This document shows positions 1-8,443 of a DNA stretch of 64,000 bases, piece by piece (position 1 is the first letter of the stretch; the number at the start of each line of letters is the position of its first letter). Both the position numbers and the translations under genes were made by a program. The notes under the pieces were generated by a model that saw only the letters and a list, made by a program, of their open reading frames with translations, searched no databases and had not been told where the DNA came from. Origin of the DNA: Clostridium sp. 26_22 (GTDB lineage Bacteria; Bacillota; Clostridia; TANB77; CAG-508). The stretch spans positions 1 through 64,000 of the forward strand of contig MNRP01000055.1 in NCBI GenBank assembly GCA_001916005.1, written 5' to 3'.

Positions 1-1
1 A

Positions 2-523
2 GTAGAGATGAGTAGAAGATTATATGACAATAATTCATATGTACAAAGTGGATTAATAACAGGAACACAATGGGATATGATGATGAAATTTTTAAGTGAT
101 TCAACTAATTATTCAGATATGAAAAGTACCCAATGGGGAAATTATGACAATGTATCATTAACAAACTTAAGAGGTTATTATACAAATGTGAATTCATCAA
201 ATGGTTCAACAGATGGTTTCAAAGTTGCAAGTAGTTTAACAACAAATTCAGGAACAGGATCATATGTACTATTAACAACAGGTTCAACAGAGCAAGTATT
301 AAGAAAAGGATTATATGATGTAGCAGGAAACTTATGGGAATGGACACAAGAGGCTTCATATGTAGCAAATTTAGGCTATAATACAACATACAACACATAT
401 AACCTTCGTGGCGGGTCCTTCAACCACGCGTACGCGAGCTACCCTGCTTGTTACCGTGTCTACCATTGTGCCCCTGCTACTAACACGAGCTACGGGTTCC
501 GTCCAGTACTTTATATCAAGTAG
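2..523 (+). CDS. C-terminal part of an FGE-sulfatase/C-type-lectin-fold protein, probable DGR target (5' end outside window)
   Basis: The reading frame is open from base 2, so the ATG at 8 is probably internal and the gene starts before the window. The C-terminal half carries formylglycine-generating-enzyme/CLec landmarks: GLYDVAGNLWEWTQ near residue 105, then LRGGSF and a terminal GFRPVLYIK. I see no sign of an active FGE; the fold is commonly used as a display scaffold. The last ~40 codons change base composition sharply. Constant residues use A-free codons (CGT, GGC, GGG, GCG, CCT, TTC), whereas the rest of the gene uses AGA, GGA, GCA and CCA. The interspersed N/H/Y/S/C residues all have codons reachable from AAY by changing adenines, which is the signature of a diversity-generating-retroelement variable region. 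Function (ligand or surface binding) is inferred. Confidence 0.75.
   Translation, partial: VEMSRRLYDNNSYVQSGLITGTQWDMMMKFLSDSTNYSDMKSTQWGNYDNVSLTNLRGYYTNVNSSNGSTDGFKVASSLTTNSGTGSYVLLTTGSTEQVLRKGLYDVAGNLWEWTQEASYVANLGYNTTYNTYNLRGGSFNHAYASYPACYRVYHCAPATNTSYGFRPVLYIK
401..520 (+). other. Putative DGR variable region 1 (VR1)
   Basis: This GC-rich block stands out from the AT-rich surroundings. Codons for L, R, G, S, F, A, P and V contain no adenine. Between them lie N, H, Y, S, Y, C, Y, Y, H, C, N, S, Y encoded by NNC/NNT triplets. This is what adenine-directed mutagenic retrohoming from an AAC/AAT-rich template repeat produces. No template repeat or reverse transcriptase was recognised in the window. 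Confidence 0.6.
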
Positions 524-611
524 ACCTGAACGCTTACAGGCGATGAACCAATTAATGTAACTTGTCAGAATATAGGCAAGCACTTTATATAAATCAAGAT
601 GATGTTGTATT

Positions 612-657
612 ATATAGTGTGTAAATTTTAAAAAGCAATAAAATTTATGCACTATAT
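612..657 (+). terminator. Long inverted repeat / terminator after the DGR-like gene
   Basis: Arms at 612-630 and 639-657 pair over 19 positions with G-U tolerance around an 8-nt loop, and the right arm runs into T-rich sequence. It lies about 90 nt past the stop codon. It may end the transcript, and DGR targets often have hairpins 3' of the variable region. The rest of 524-800 shows only AT-rich leader sequence and the nrdD ribosome binding site. Confidence 0.6.
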
Positions 658-800
658 TTTTATGTGCAGAAAGAAGGAAAATATGGAATTTTTAAAATTA
701 AACGAATTAACAAAGAAAAAAATATTATTTGTTGCTTTTGCAATAGAAAAACAATAAACTTGGTATATAATTAACACATAAAAACTAGGAGGAAAAGCAA

Positions 801-2927
801 ATGAAAATAATAAAAAGAGATGGAAGAGTTGTAGATTATGATAGACAAAAAATAGCAGTAGCAATAGAAAAAGCAAACAGAGAAGTAAAAGGAAAAGAGA
901 TAGCATCTAAGGAAGACATAAAAAACATTATTCAACATATAGAAGATTTAGACAAAAAAAGAATGCTAGTTGAAGATATTCAAGACATTATAGAAGAACA
1001 ATTGATGAAAATAGGAAAATACGAATTAGCAAAAAAATATATTGTATATCGTTATAATAGAGCATTAGTAAGAAAATCAAATACAATAGATGAAACAATT
1101 TTAGGATTAATTAGAAATGAAAACCAAGAATTAGCTGAGGAAAATTCTAATAAAAATACAATGCTTGCTTCTACTCAAAGGGATTATATAGCAGGGGAAG
1201 TTTCTAGAGATTTAACAAGAAGATTATTGTTACCAGAAAAAATAATAAAAGCTGACCAAGATGGAATTTTACATTTTCACGATGCAGATTATTTTGTACA
1301 ACCAATTTTTAATTGTTGTTTAGTTAATATTGGTGATATGTTAGACAATGGTACTGTAATGAATGGAAAAATGATAGAAAGTCCAAAAAGTTTTCAAGTT
1401 GCGTGTATTGTAATGACTCAAATTATAGCAACAGTTGCAAGTAATCAATATGGTGGACAATCTGTTGATATAAAACATTTAGGAAAATATTTGAGAAAAA
1501 GTTATGATAAATTTAAAACAGAAATAGAAAAAAAATATAAAGGAAAATTGCCAGAAGATACAATAGAAGATTTAGTTCAAGATAGGTTAAAAGCAGAGCT
1601 AAAAGCCGGTGTTCAAACCATCCAATATCAAATAAATACATTAATGACAACAAATGGACAAGCACCTTTTGTAACACTATTTTTACATTTGGAAGATGAT
1701 GATCCATATATAAAAGAAAATGCAATGATAATAGAAGAAATTCTAAGACAAAGATATGAAGGAATAAAAAATGAAGCAGGAGTTTATGTTACACCAGCAT
1801 TTCCAAAACTTGTATATGTACTAGATGAAAATAATTGTCTAAAAGGTGGAAAATATGATTATTTAACAAAATTGGCAGTAAAATGTTCATCAAAGAGAAT
1901 GTATCCAGATTATATATCTGCAAAGAAAATGCGTGAAAATTATGAAGGAAATGTATTTAGCCCAATGGGATGCAGAAGCTTTTTATCTCCTTGGAAAGAT
2001 GAAAACGGAAACTACAAGTTTGAAGGAAGATTTAATCAAGGGGTTGTAAGTATTAATCTACCACAAATTGCAATAATTGCAGATGGAGATGAAGAAAAAT
2101 TCTGGAAATTATTAGATGAAAGATTAGAATTATGCAAAGAAGCATTAATGTGTAGACATTATGCATTACTTGGAACAAAATCAGATATAAGCCCAATTCA
2201 TTGGCAATATGGAGCAATATCAAGATTAGCAAAAGGGGAAAAAATAGATAAACTATTATATGGTGGCTATTCAACAATGTCACTTGGTTACATAGGAATT
2301 TATGAAATGACAAAACTGATGAAAGGCGTATCACACACAAATCCAGAAGGACATGATTTTGCAATAAAAGTAATGGAACATTTAAGAGATAAGGCAGCAG
2401 AATGGAAAAAAGAAACAAACATAGGATTTGCATTATATGGAACACCAGCAGAGAGTTTATGTTATAAATTTGCAAGAATAGACAAAGAAAAATTTGGAAC
2501 AATAAAAGATATAACAGACAAAGGGTATTATACAAATTCATATCATGTAGATGTTAGAGAAAAAATAGATGCATTTGAAAAATTAGAATTTGAAAGCGAA
2601 TTCCAAAAAATCTCTTTAGGTGGTGCAATTTCCTATGTTGAAATACCAAATATGCAAAAAAATATAAAAGCATTAGAAGAAGCCGTGAAATTTATATATG
2701 AAAATATACAATATGCAGAATTTAATACAAAATCAGACTATTGCCATGTTTGCGGATTTGATGGAGAAATAATAATAAATGATAATAACGAATGGGAATG
2801 TCCAAATTGTGGAAACAAAGATCATAGCAAAATGACAGTAGTTAGAAGAACATGTGGATATTTAGGAGAAAATTTCTGGAATACAGGAAAAACTAAAGAA
2901 ATAAAGCAAAGAGTTCTACATATGTAA
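801..2927 (+). CDS. nrdD: Anaerobic ribonucleoside-triphosphate reductase (class III), large subunit
   Basis: This glycyl-radical enzyme reduces ribonucleoside triphosphates to deoxy forms under anaerobiosis. At 708 residues it has typical family length. An ATP-cone domain fills about residues 1-95 (MKIIKRDGR start). The C-terminus has the zinc site C648-C651/C667-C670 and the radical loop RRTCGYLGEN, with the radical glycine at about 686. AGGAGG lies 8 nt before the ATG. nrdG, its activase, follows after 86 nt, with a hairpin between them. No aerobic reductase appears in the window, which fits an anaerobe. Confidence 0.97.
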   Translation: MKIIKRDGRVVDYDRQKIAVAIEKANREVKGKEIASKEDIKNIIQHIEDLDKKRMLVEDIQDIIEEQLMKIGKYELAKKYIVYRYNRALVRKSNTIDETILGLIRNENQELAEENSNKNTMLASTQRDYIAGEVSRDLTRRLLLPEKIIKADQDGILHFHDADYFVQPIFNCCLVNIGDMLDNGTVMNGKMIESPKSFQVACIVMTQIIATVASNQYGGQSVDIKHLGKYLRKSYDKFKTEIEKKYKGKLPEDTIEDLVQDRLKAELKAGVQTIQYQINTLMTTNGQAPFVTLFLHLEDDDPYIKENAMIIEEILRQRYEGIKNEAGVYVTPAFPKLVYVLDENNCLKGGKYDYLTKLAVKCSSKRMYPDYISAKKMRENYEGNVFSPMGCRSFLSPWKDENGNYKFEGRFNQGVVSINLPQIAIIADGDEEKFWKLLDERLELCKEALMCRHYALLGTKSDISPIHWQYGAISRLAKGEKIDKLLYGGYSTMSLGYIGIYEMTKLMKGVSHTNPEGHDFAIKVMEHLRDKAAEWKKETNIGFALYGTPAESLCYKFARIDKEKFGTIKDITDKGYYTNSYHVDVREKIDAFEKLEFESEFQKISLGGAISYVEIPNMQKNIKALEEAVKFIYENIQYAEFNTKSDYCHVCGFDGEIIINDNNEWECPNCGNKDHSKMTVVRRTCGYLGENFWNTGKTKEIKQRVLHM

Positions 2928-2933
2928 GAAGGA

Positions 2934-2960
2934 GGGAAAAGGGGACGCCCTTTTTTTCCC
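2934..2960 (+). terminator. Hairpin between nrdD and nrdG
   Basis: GGGAAAAGGG pairs with CCCTTTTTTTCCC around a GACG loop, 6 nt after the nrdD stop. The arm carries a run of seven T. It is probably a partial terminator or processing site that lowers nrdG relative to nrdD (inference). Confidence 0.55.
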
Positions 2961-3013
2961 TATTAAAAAATTCCCTATTAAATACTTTACTAAAATGAGA
3001 TTGGAGGTATGAT

Positions 3014-3541
3014 ATGAATTATGCAGATATAAAAAAGATAGATGTAGCAAATGGTGAAGGTGTTAGAGTATCAGTATTTGTTAGTGGATGTAATCATCAT
3101 TGCAAAGGTTGTTTTAATCAATGTGCTTGGGATTTTAATTATGGAAAAAAATTCACAGAAAAAGAGGAACAACAAATAATAGATTATATGAATCATGATT
3201 ACATATCAGGACTTTCACTTTTAGGAGGAGAACCACTAGAACCTAGAAATCAAGAGGGATTATTACCATTAGTAAAGAAGGTAAAGGAAAAATTTCCTAA
3301 TAAAGATATTTGGTGCTATACAGGTTTTGACTTCGAAAAAGATGTTGTAGAAAAGATGGCAAAAAATAATGAAACTACAAGAGAATTGTTAAAATATATC
3401 GATATTATAGTGGATGGAAAATTCGAGGAAGATAAAAAAGATTTAAAATTGCAATTTAGAGGTTCATCAAATCAAAAAATTGTAGATGTAAAAAAATCAT
3501 TACAAACAGGACAAATTGTAAAAGAAATTCAATATAAGTAA
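3014..3541 (+). CDS. nrdG: Anaerobic ribonucleotide reductase-activating protein (radical SAM)
   Basis: NrdG uses a 4Fe-4S cluster and S-adenosylmethionine to generate the glycyl radical on NrdD. The radical-SAM motif CxxxCxxC is visible as C26-N-H-H-C30-K-G-C33, and a GGEP-like motif (LGGEPLEP) follows near residue 75. Its 175 residues match the family. The SD GGAGG lies about 7 nt before the ATG. The gene sits directly downstream of nrdD, the usual arrangement. Confidence 0.96.
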   Translation: MNYADIKKIDVANGEGVRVSVFVSGCNHHCKGCFNQCAWDFNYGKKFTEKEEQQIIDYMNHDYISGLSLLGGEPLEPRNQEGLLPLVKKVKEKFPNKDIWCYTGFDFEKDVVEKMAKNNETTRELLKYIDIIVDGKFEEDKKDLKLQFRGSSNQKIVDVKKSLQTGQIVKEIQYK

Positions 3542-3563
3542 AAAATAGTTAGATATGCATATG

Positions 3564-3600
3564 AAAAGTTCAATAGAGTAATTCTCTATTGAACTTTTTT
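3564..3600. terminator. Bidirectional terminator between nrdG and gatD
   Basis: AAAAGTTCAATAGAG and CTCTATTGAACTTTT form a perfect 15-bp stem with a 5-nt loop and T runs on both strands. It separates the convergent nrdG and gatD transcripts. Confidence 0.9.
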
Positions 3601-4345
3601 AGTTTTGATTTAAAAATCTATTTAATAACTGTTCTCTACATAAATTTTCAAACTCATCATTCATTGGTTCTAAAACAACATTTTCATCATATTTTCTATC
3701 TAAGCAATATTTAATAATATAATCAGCAAGTCCTGGATTTTTAGAAAGAAGTGGACCATGTAAATAAGTTGCAATAACACTAGATTTAAAAAAGCCTTCT
3801 TCTGAATCACCAAATTTATTACCATTTCCAAAAAGAACTTTACCAAAAGAATTAGAAATATCAAAAGTTTGTCCACCATGATTTTCAAAACCAATAACCT
3901 TAGTCTCTACACCATTTAAAGTAGCCTCAATAACAATATTTCCAATACATCTTTTCTTTCTATCAGGATTAGCAACTGTATAGTAATCAAAAACTTCAAG
4001 ACCAGGAATAATATTTCCTTCAACACCTTTATAATACTTACCAAATAATTGATAAGCACCACAAATAAGTAAGAAAAATACGCCATTATTTACAGCCTCT
4101 TTAATATTATCTTTATATTTAACTAAATCATCAGCTAAAATACTTTGTTCATTGTCAGCACCACCACCAGCAAAAACAATATCATAATCATTAAAGTTTG
4201 GAGCATTATCACCTATAGAATATCTATCAATAATAGCTTTATAGCCACGGGCTTCAATTCTATATTTTAAAACTTGAATATTTCCATAATCTCCATATAA
4301 TTCCAACATATCAGGGTATAAATATAAAATCTTAATTTCTTTCAT
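3599..4345 (-). CDS. gatD: Lipid II isoglutaminyl synthase, glutamine amidotransferase subunit
   Basis: GatD supplies ammonia from glutamine to MurT, which amidates D-Glu of lipid II to isoglutamine. It is a CobB/CobQ-like class I amidotransferase with nucleophile Cys95 in LLICGAYQ and a later His in YLHGP. I place the start at the third ATG of a longer frame (4345). This gives the usual MKEIKILYLYPD N-terminus and puts AAGAAAGGA about 11 nt upstream. It follows murT by 75 nt on the same strand. Those 75 nt plus the ATG are duplicated exactly upstream of ftsK at 52.6 kb, so the gene probably has its own promoter inside that block. Confidence 0.93.
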   Translation of the reverse strand: MKEIKILYLYPDMLELYGDYGNIQVLKYRIEARGYKAIIDRYSIGDNAPNFNDYDIVFAGGGADNEQSILADDLVKYKDNIKEAVNNGVFFLLICGAYQLFGKYYKGVEGNIIPGLEVFDYYTVANPDRKKRCIGNIVIEATLNGVETKVIGFENHGGQTFDISNSFGKVLFGNGNKFGDSEEGFFKSSVIATYLHGPLLSKNPGLADYIIKYCLDRKYDENVVLEPMNDEFENLCREQLLNRFLNQN

Positions 4346-4421
4346 TTTTACTAACATTCCTTTCTTACAAGGCACAAAATTTGATTAAAAATATTGTATT
4401 TTACAATTATTTTTCAAACTT
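4343..4421 (-). repeat. 79-bp exact repeat, copy A (leader of gatD)
   Basis: The minus-strand sequence runs from the last base of the murT stop codon to the last base of the gatD ATG. Base for base it equals 52598-52676 on the plus strand, ahead of ftsK. It contains the 6-3-6 palindrome ATTGTAAAATACAAT, an A/T-rich promoter-like stretch starting TTGAAA, and the SD AAGAAAGG. Identity stops immediately at both edges. Confidence 0.9.
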
Positions 4422-5752
4422 TAAATCTCCTTTGAAGTATTATGCTCTTTCAAAGCATGTCTTGTTGGTTGCAAAGCAGTATAATTTGCAATAACATATT
4501 TTTTTGTTGAAGTTTTATATAAACTTTTAACAGCTTCTTTTAAATTTAAATAAGGTTCTATTTTTTCAGCTGGGAACCCACTAGTTTTTATTCTAATTGC
4601 AATATCATATGCTCTAGTTCCAGAAGTTACAATTCTTGTAACATTATTTAAATTATTGAAATTAATGTCCCAAATCCAAGAAACATCAAAACCATCTGCA
4701 ATATTGTCATTTAAGACAAATAATAATTCTTTTTCATCATCATCTTCATTTAATATACGAAGACTTACATTACTTCCAGTAGGGTTTTTAGCTAGATTGA
4801 TTATTGTTTTTACACCATTAATTTCTATTTCTTCAAGTCTACCATTATTAAGTTTAAAATTAGCAAAAGCCTTTTGAATAGCTTCTTTTTGAATGTTATA
4901 TAAAGAACAAACAGAATATACAGCAGTGTAATTATAAATTAAATAAATACTATTTCCATTTATTTTATAAGTAGTTCCATCAATATCAAAACATCTATTT
5001 TTTAAATCAACATTTGAAGCAGATTTATATATTTCATTATCACCAAAATTACAATTTGGACATTTGAATTTTCCAACATGAGAATATTGATAATATTCAT
5101 ATTCCAAACGTGTTTTACAGAAAGGACAGAATTTGCCTTCTCCAGCTTCTTTAATTGTATCTGTTGCAAAATTATATCTATCAACACTAAAATAATAAAT
5201 GTTTTCATTTGAAGGATTAGCTTGTCCAAGTCTTGAAACATTTGGGTCATCATTATTTAAAATTAAATTTCCATTATAAGTTTTTAAAAATTCATTTATT
5301 CTTAAAATTAAAGACTCAACTTCTCCATTTCTATCTAATTGGTCACGGAAAAAATTTAAAATTACTAAAGTATCTAATCTAAAATCCTTAAAAACGACAG
5401 GAATGTAGCTTTCATCAACTTCAAATACAAGATAATCAGCTTTTATTTTTCCAGTTAAAGTACAATTCTTTAAGATAGTTGAAAGAATACCAGTTTCCAT
5501 ATTATTTCCTTCGATATTACTTACGACTTTATAACCTGCAGTTTTTAAAGTATAACCTATGCAATTATTTGTCATTGTTTTACCATTTGTTGCTGAAACT
5601 GCAATTACTGGACAATTTACTTTAAAATATTTGAATATCTTTGGGTTCCAATCGTATGCAATTTTACCTAAAAAATTTCCTCCGTTTTTATGACATATTT
5701 TTAGTATAAGATTTAGTATTTTCATTGCCAATATAATAAAAAAGTTTTTCAT
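4421..5752 (-). CDS. murT: Lipid II isoglutaminyl synthase, Mur-ligase-like subunit
   Basis: MurT is an ATP-dependent Mur-ligase-family enzyme that, with GatD, amidates the second-position glutamate of the peptidoglycan stem. It has 443 residues. The central ATPase motif SATNGKTMTNN lies near residue 53-63. A four-cysteine zinc ribbon (CPFC...CPNC) sits near residue 205-230, and the C-terminal DUF1727-type domain follows. All are characteristic of MurT. The gene is divergent from metG across about 157 bp that must hold both promoters. Confidence 0.94.
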   Translation of the reverse strand: MKNFFIILAMKILNLILKICHKNGGNFLGKIAYDWNPKIFKYFKVNCPVIAVSATNGKTMTNNCIGYTLKTAGYKVVSNIEGNNMETGILSTILKNCTLTGKIKADYLVFEVDESYIPVVFKDFRLDTLVILNFFRDQLDRNGEVESLILRINEFLKTYNGNLILNNDDPNVSRLGQANPSNENIYYFSVDRYNFATDTIKEAGEGKFCPFCKTRLEYEYYQYSHVGKFKCPNCNFGDNEIYKSASNVDLKNRCFDIDGTTYKINGNSIYLIYNYTAVYSVCSLYNIQKEAIQKAFANFKLNNGRLEEIEINGVKTIINLAKNPTGSNVSLRILNEDDDEKELLFVLNDNIADGFDVSWIWDINFNNLNNVTRIVTSGTRAYDIAIRIKTSGFPAEKIEPYLNLKEAVKSLYKTSTKKYVIANYTALQPTRHALKEHNTSKEI

Positions 5753-5909
5753 AATTGTATCTCCTAATGTTTTTTTTGAATTATATCACAATGAAATTGT
5801 GGCTACAATAGATAATAATAAAAAACAAACATAAATCTAAAATTTTCTAGACAAAACCTACAAAATGTGATAACATAAGGAGGAAAAAAAGAAGAGAGGG
5901 TGACAAAAA

Positions 5910-7484
5910 ATGAAAGAAACATTTTACGTAACAACACCAATATACTATCCAAGTGGAAAATTCCATATAGGAACAGCGTATTCAACAGTAGTAGCAGATA
6001 GTTTAAAAAGATATAACCAATTAAAAGGAAAAGAATGTTACATGTTAACAGGAACAGATGAACATGGACAAAAAATAGAAATAAAAGCCAAAGAAGCAGG
6101 AAAAACACCAAAAGAATATGTGGATGAAATGGCAGTAATAGCAAAAGAACTATGGAAAAAAATGGACATACAATATGATGATTATATCCAAACAACAGAA
6201 GAAAGACACACAAAAATAGTTCAAAAAATATTTGACAAATTCATGGAACAAGGAGACATTTATAAAGGAGAGTATGAAGGAAAATACTGCATACCTTGCG
6301 AAACATTCTTTACAGAAACTCAATTAGTAGATGGAAAATGTCCAGATTGTGGAAGAGAAGTAGTAACAATGAAAGAAGAAGCATACTTCTTCAATATGAA
6401 AAAATATACAGATAGATTATTAAAATACTATGATGAACATCCAGATTTTATAAAACCAGAATATAGAAAACAAGAAATGATAAATAACTTTATCAAACCA
6501 GGACTAGAAGACCTATGTGTAACAAGAACATCATTTGACTGGGGAATAAAAGTATTAAAAGACCCAAAACACGTAGTATATGTATGGTTAGACGCATTAA
6601 CAAACTATATAACAGCCTTAGGATATATGTCAGATGATGACACATTATTCAAAAAGTTCTGGCCAGCAGATGTTCACGTAGTAGGAAAAGATATAGCAAG
6701 ATTCCACTTAATATATTGGCCAATATTCTTAATGGCATTAGATTTACCATTACCAAAAACAATATTTGTTCATAACTGGATAACAATGAAAGATGGAAAA
6801 ATGAGTAAATCTAAGGGAAATGTAATATATCCAGAGGATTTAATAAATAGATATGGATTAGATGCAACAAAATACTTCTTATTAAGAGAAATGCCAACAT
6901 CACAAGATGGACTATTCTCACCAGAAGCCTTTGTTGAAAGATACAATTTTGATTTATGTAATGACTTAAGTAACTTATTAAACAGAACAGTATCAATGGT
7001 AAATAAATATTTTGGTGGACAAGTACCAGAATATAAAGGAACACCAAATGAAGCTGATGAAAGTATAGAAAAAGCATGTGAAGAACAAAAAGAAAAATTC
7101 GTAAAACTTTTTGAAAACTTTGAAATAGCAAATTCATTACAAGAAATATGGAATTTAGTATCAAGAACAAATAAATATATTGATGAAACAATGCCATGGG
7201 CATTAGCAAAAGAAGAACAAAAAGAAAAATTAGAATCATCAATGTACCATCTAATTGAAAACTTAAGACAAATAGCAATATTAATAAAACCATTTATGAA
7301 TGAAACATCTGAAAATATATTAAGACAAATAGGAATAGAAAACGAAAACTTAAAAACTTGGGAAAGCCTAAACAATTACAAAAACTTAAAAGAAATAAAA
7401 GTAATTGAAAAAGGTGAACCAATATTTATGAGATTAAATGCAGAAGAAGAAATTGAATATATAAAACAAGTTATGAAAAAATAA
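5910..7484 (+). CDS. metG: Methionyl-tRNA synthetase
   Basis: This class I aminoacyl-tRNA synthetase charges tRNA-Met. The HIGH-like signature KFHIG lies at about residue 18-22 and KMSKSKG near residue 297. A zinc knuckle with CIPC and CPDC pairs lies around residues 125-145. At 524 residues it ends after the anticodon-binding helical domain and lacks the C-terminal EMAP/Trbp-like dimerisation domain present in many homologues. A GAGGGTGAC SD precedes the ATG. It heads a cluster with a deacetylase 21 nt downstream. Confidence 0.97.
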   Translation: MKETFYVTTPIYYPSGKFHIGTAYSTVVADSLKRYNQLKGKECYMLTGTDEHGQKIEIKAKEAGKTPKEYVDEMAVIAKELWKKMDIQYDDYIQTTEERHTKIVQKIFDKFMEQGDIYKGEYEGKYCIPCETFFTETQLVDGKCPDCGREVVTMKEEAYFFNMKKYTDRLLKYYDEHPDFIKPEYRKQEMINNFIKPGLEDLCVTRTSFDWGIKVLKDPKHVVYVWLDALTNYITALGYMSDDDTLFKKFWPADVHVVGKDIARFHLIYWPIFLMALDLPLPKTIFVHNWITMKDGKMSKSKGNVIYPEDLINRYGLDATKYFLLREMPTSQDGLFSPEAFVERYNFDLCNDLSNLLNRTVSMVNKYFGGQVPEYKGTPNEADESIEKACEEQKEKFVKLFENFEIANSLQEIWNLVSRTNKYIDETMPWALAKEEQKEKLESSMYHLIENLRQIAILIKPFMNETSENILRQIGIENENLKTWESLNNYKNLKEIKVIEKGEPIFMRLNAEEEIEYIKQVMKK

Positions 7485-7504
7485 TAATATAAGAGGATGT
7501 AATA

Positions 7505-8425
7505 ATGAACTTATTTCATAAAAAGGATCAATATCAGGGCTATAATATATATAGTATGAAAAAATATGTTGATAAAAAAAGAATAATTTTTACTACAATA
7601 ATAGTAATTTTAATAATTATCACATTAGGTTTTATTATATATTATAGTGTTGATACAACTATAAGACTAAAAAATGCAAAAAGATTTGAACAAAAATTAA
7701 TAGAATATGAAAGTAAGCAAGAAGAATTACAAAAACAAGAAAGAGAAAGACAAGCTAAAATTCCAAAATTAACTGATGAAGGAAAACAAAATATAAAAGG
7801 AATATATAAATCAGAAACTAAAAGAGTATTTCTTACTTTTGATGATGGGCCATCAGTTAATACAGCAGATGTATTAGATATATTAAAATCAAATGATATA
7901 AAAGCTACATTTTTTGTACTAGGAACACAAGTAGAAAAAATGCCAGAAATGGTAAAAAGAGCATATCAAGAAGGGCATTATATTGCAAACCATGGGTATT
8001 CTCATCAATATTCACAAATATATTCTTCGCCAGAAACTGTATTACAAGAATTTAACCAATGTAATTCAGCTGTTGCAAAAGCAATAGATGTACCAGAATA
8101 TAATTCACACTTATTTAGATTCCCTGGTGGATCAGTTGGTGGAAAATATGCAAACCTAAAAGCAGAAGCGGTAACACTATTAGAACAAAATAATATAATG
8201 CATGTTGACTGGAATGCATTAACAGGTGATGCAGAAAAAAGTAGTCCAGATGAAGAATATCTAATGAATAATTTACAAAAAACAACTCAAAACAAAAACA
8301 GTATAGTTATTCTAATGCATGATGCACAAGCAAAAAGAGTAACAGTAGAATTTTTACCAAAACTAATAGAATTTTTCCAACAACAAGGATATCAGTTTGA
8401 AAATTTTTATTCAATAATAAAATAA
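7505..8425 (+). CDS. Membrane-anchored polysaccharide deacetylase (NodB/PgdA family)
   Basis: It probably removes acetyl groups from cell-wall polysaccharide such as peptidoglycan GlcNAc. One N-terminal transmembrane helix (about residues 28-48) and a coiled linker precede the NodB domain. Visible motifs are TFDDGPS (residue ~113), the metal-binding NHGYSH (~163), FRFPGG (~202) and the late LMHDA motif. The exact polymer is unknown. It lies 21 nt after metG and is followed at once by an unknown large protein, so the three may be cotranscribed. Confidence 0.9.
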   Translation: MNLFHKKDQYQGYNIYSMKKYVDKKRIIFTTIIVILIIITLGFIIYYSVDTTIRLKNAKRFEQKLIEYESKQEELQKQERERQAKIPKLTDEGKQNIKGIYKSETKRVFLTFDDGPSVNTADVLDILKSNDIKATFFVLGTQVEKMPEMVKRAYQEGHYIANHGYSHQYSQIYSSPETVLQEFNQCNSAVAKAIDVPEYNSHLFRFPGGSVGGKYANLKAEAVTLLEQNNIMHVDWNALTGDAEKSSPDEEYLMNNLQKTTQNKNSIVILMHDAQAKRVTVEFLPKLIEFFQQQGYQFENFYSIIK

Positions 8426-8443
8426 TGGAAGGAGATATTGAAA

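Noticed and set aside
801..2927. Long hydrophobic open frames on the strand opposite nrdD and most other genes
   Set aside because: They are Leu/Phe-rich mirror frames of A-rich coding DNA, lack ribosome binding sites, and overlap strongly conserved genes.
2934..2960. Similarity of the nrdD-nrdG hairpin to the hairpin at 52526-52568 as a dispersed repeat
   Set aside because: Both contain GGAGGGAAA and a C-rich arm, but they do not align beyond that and each is explained as a terminator.
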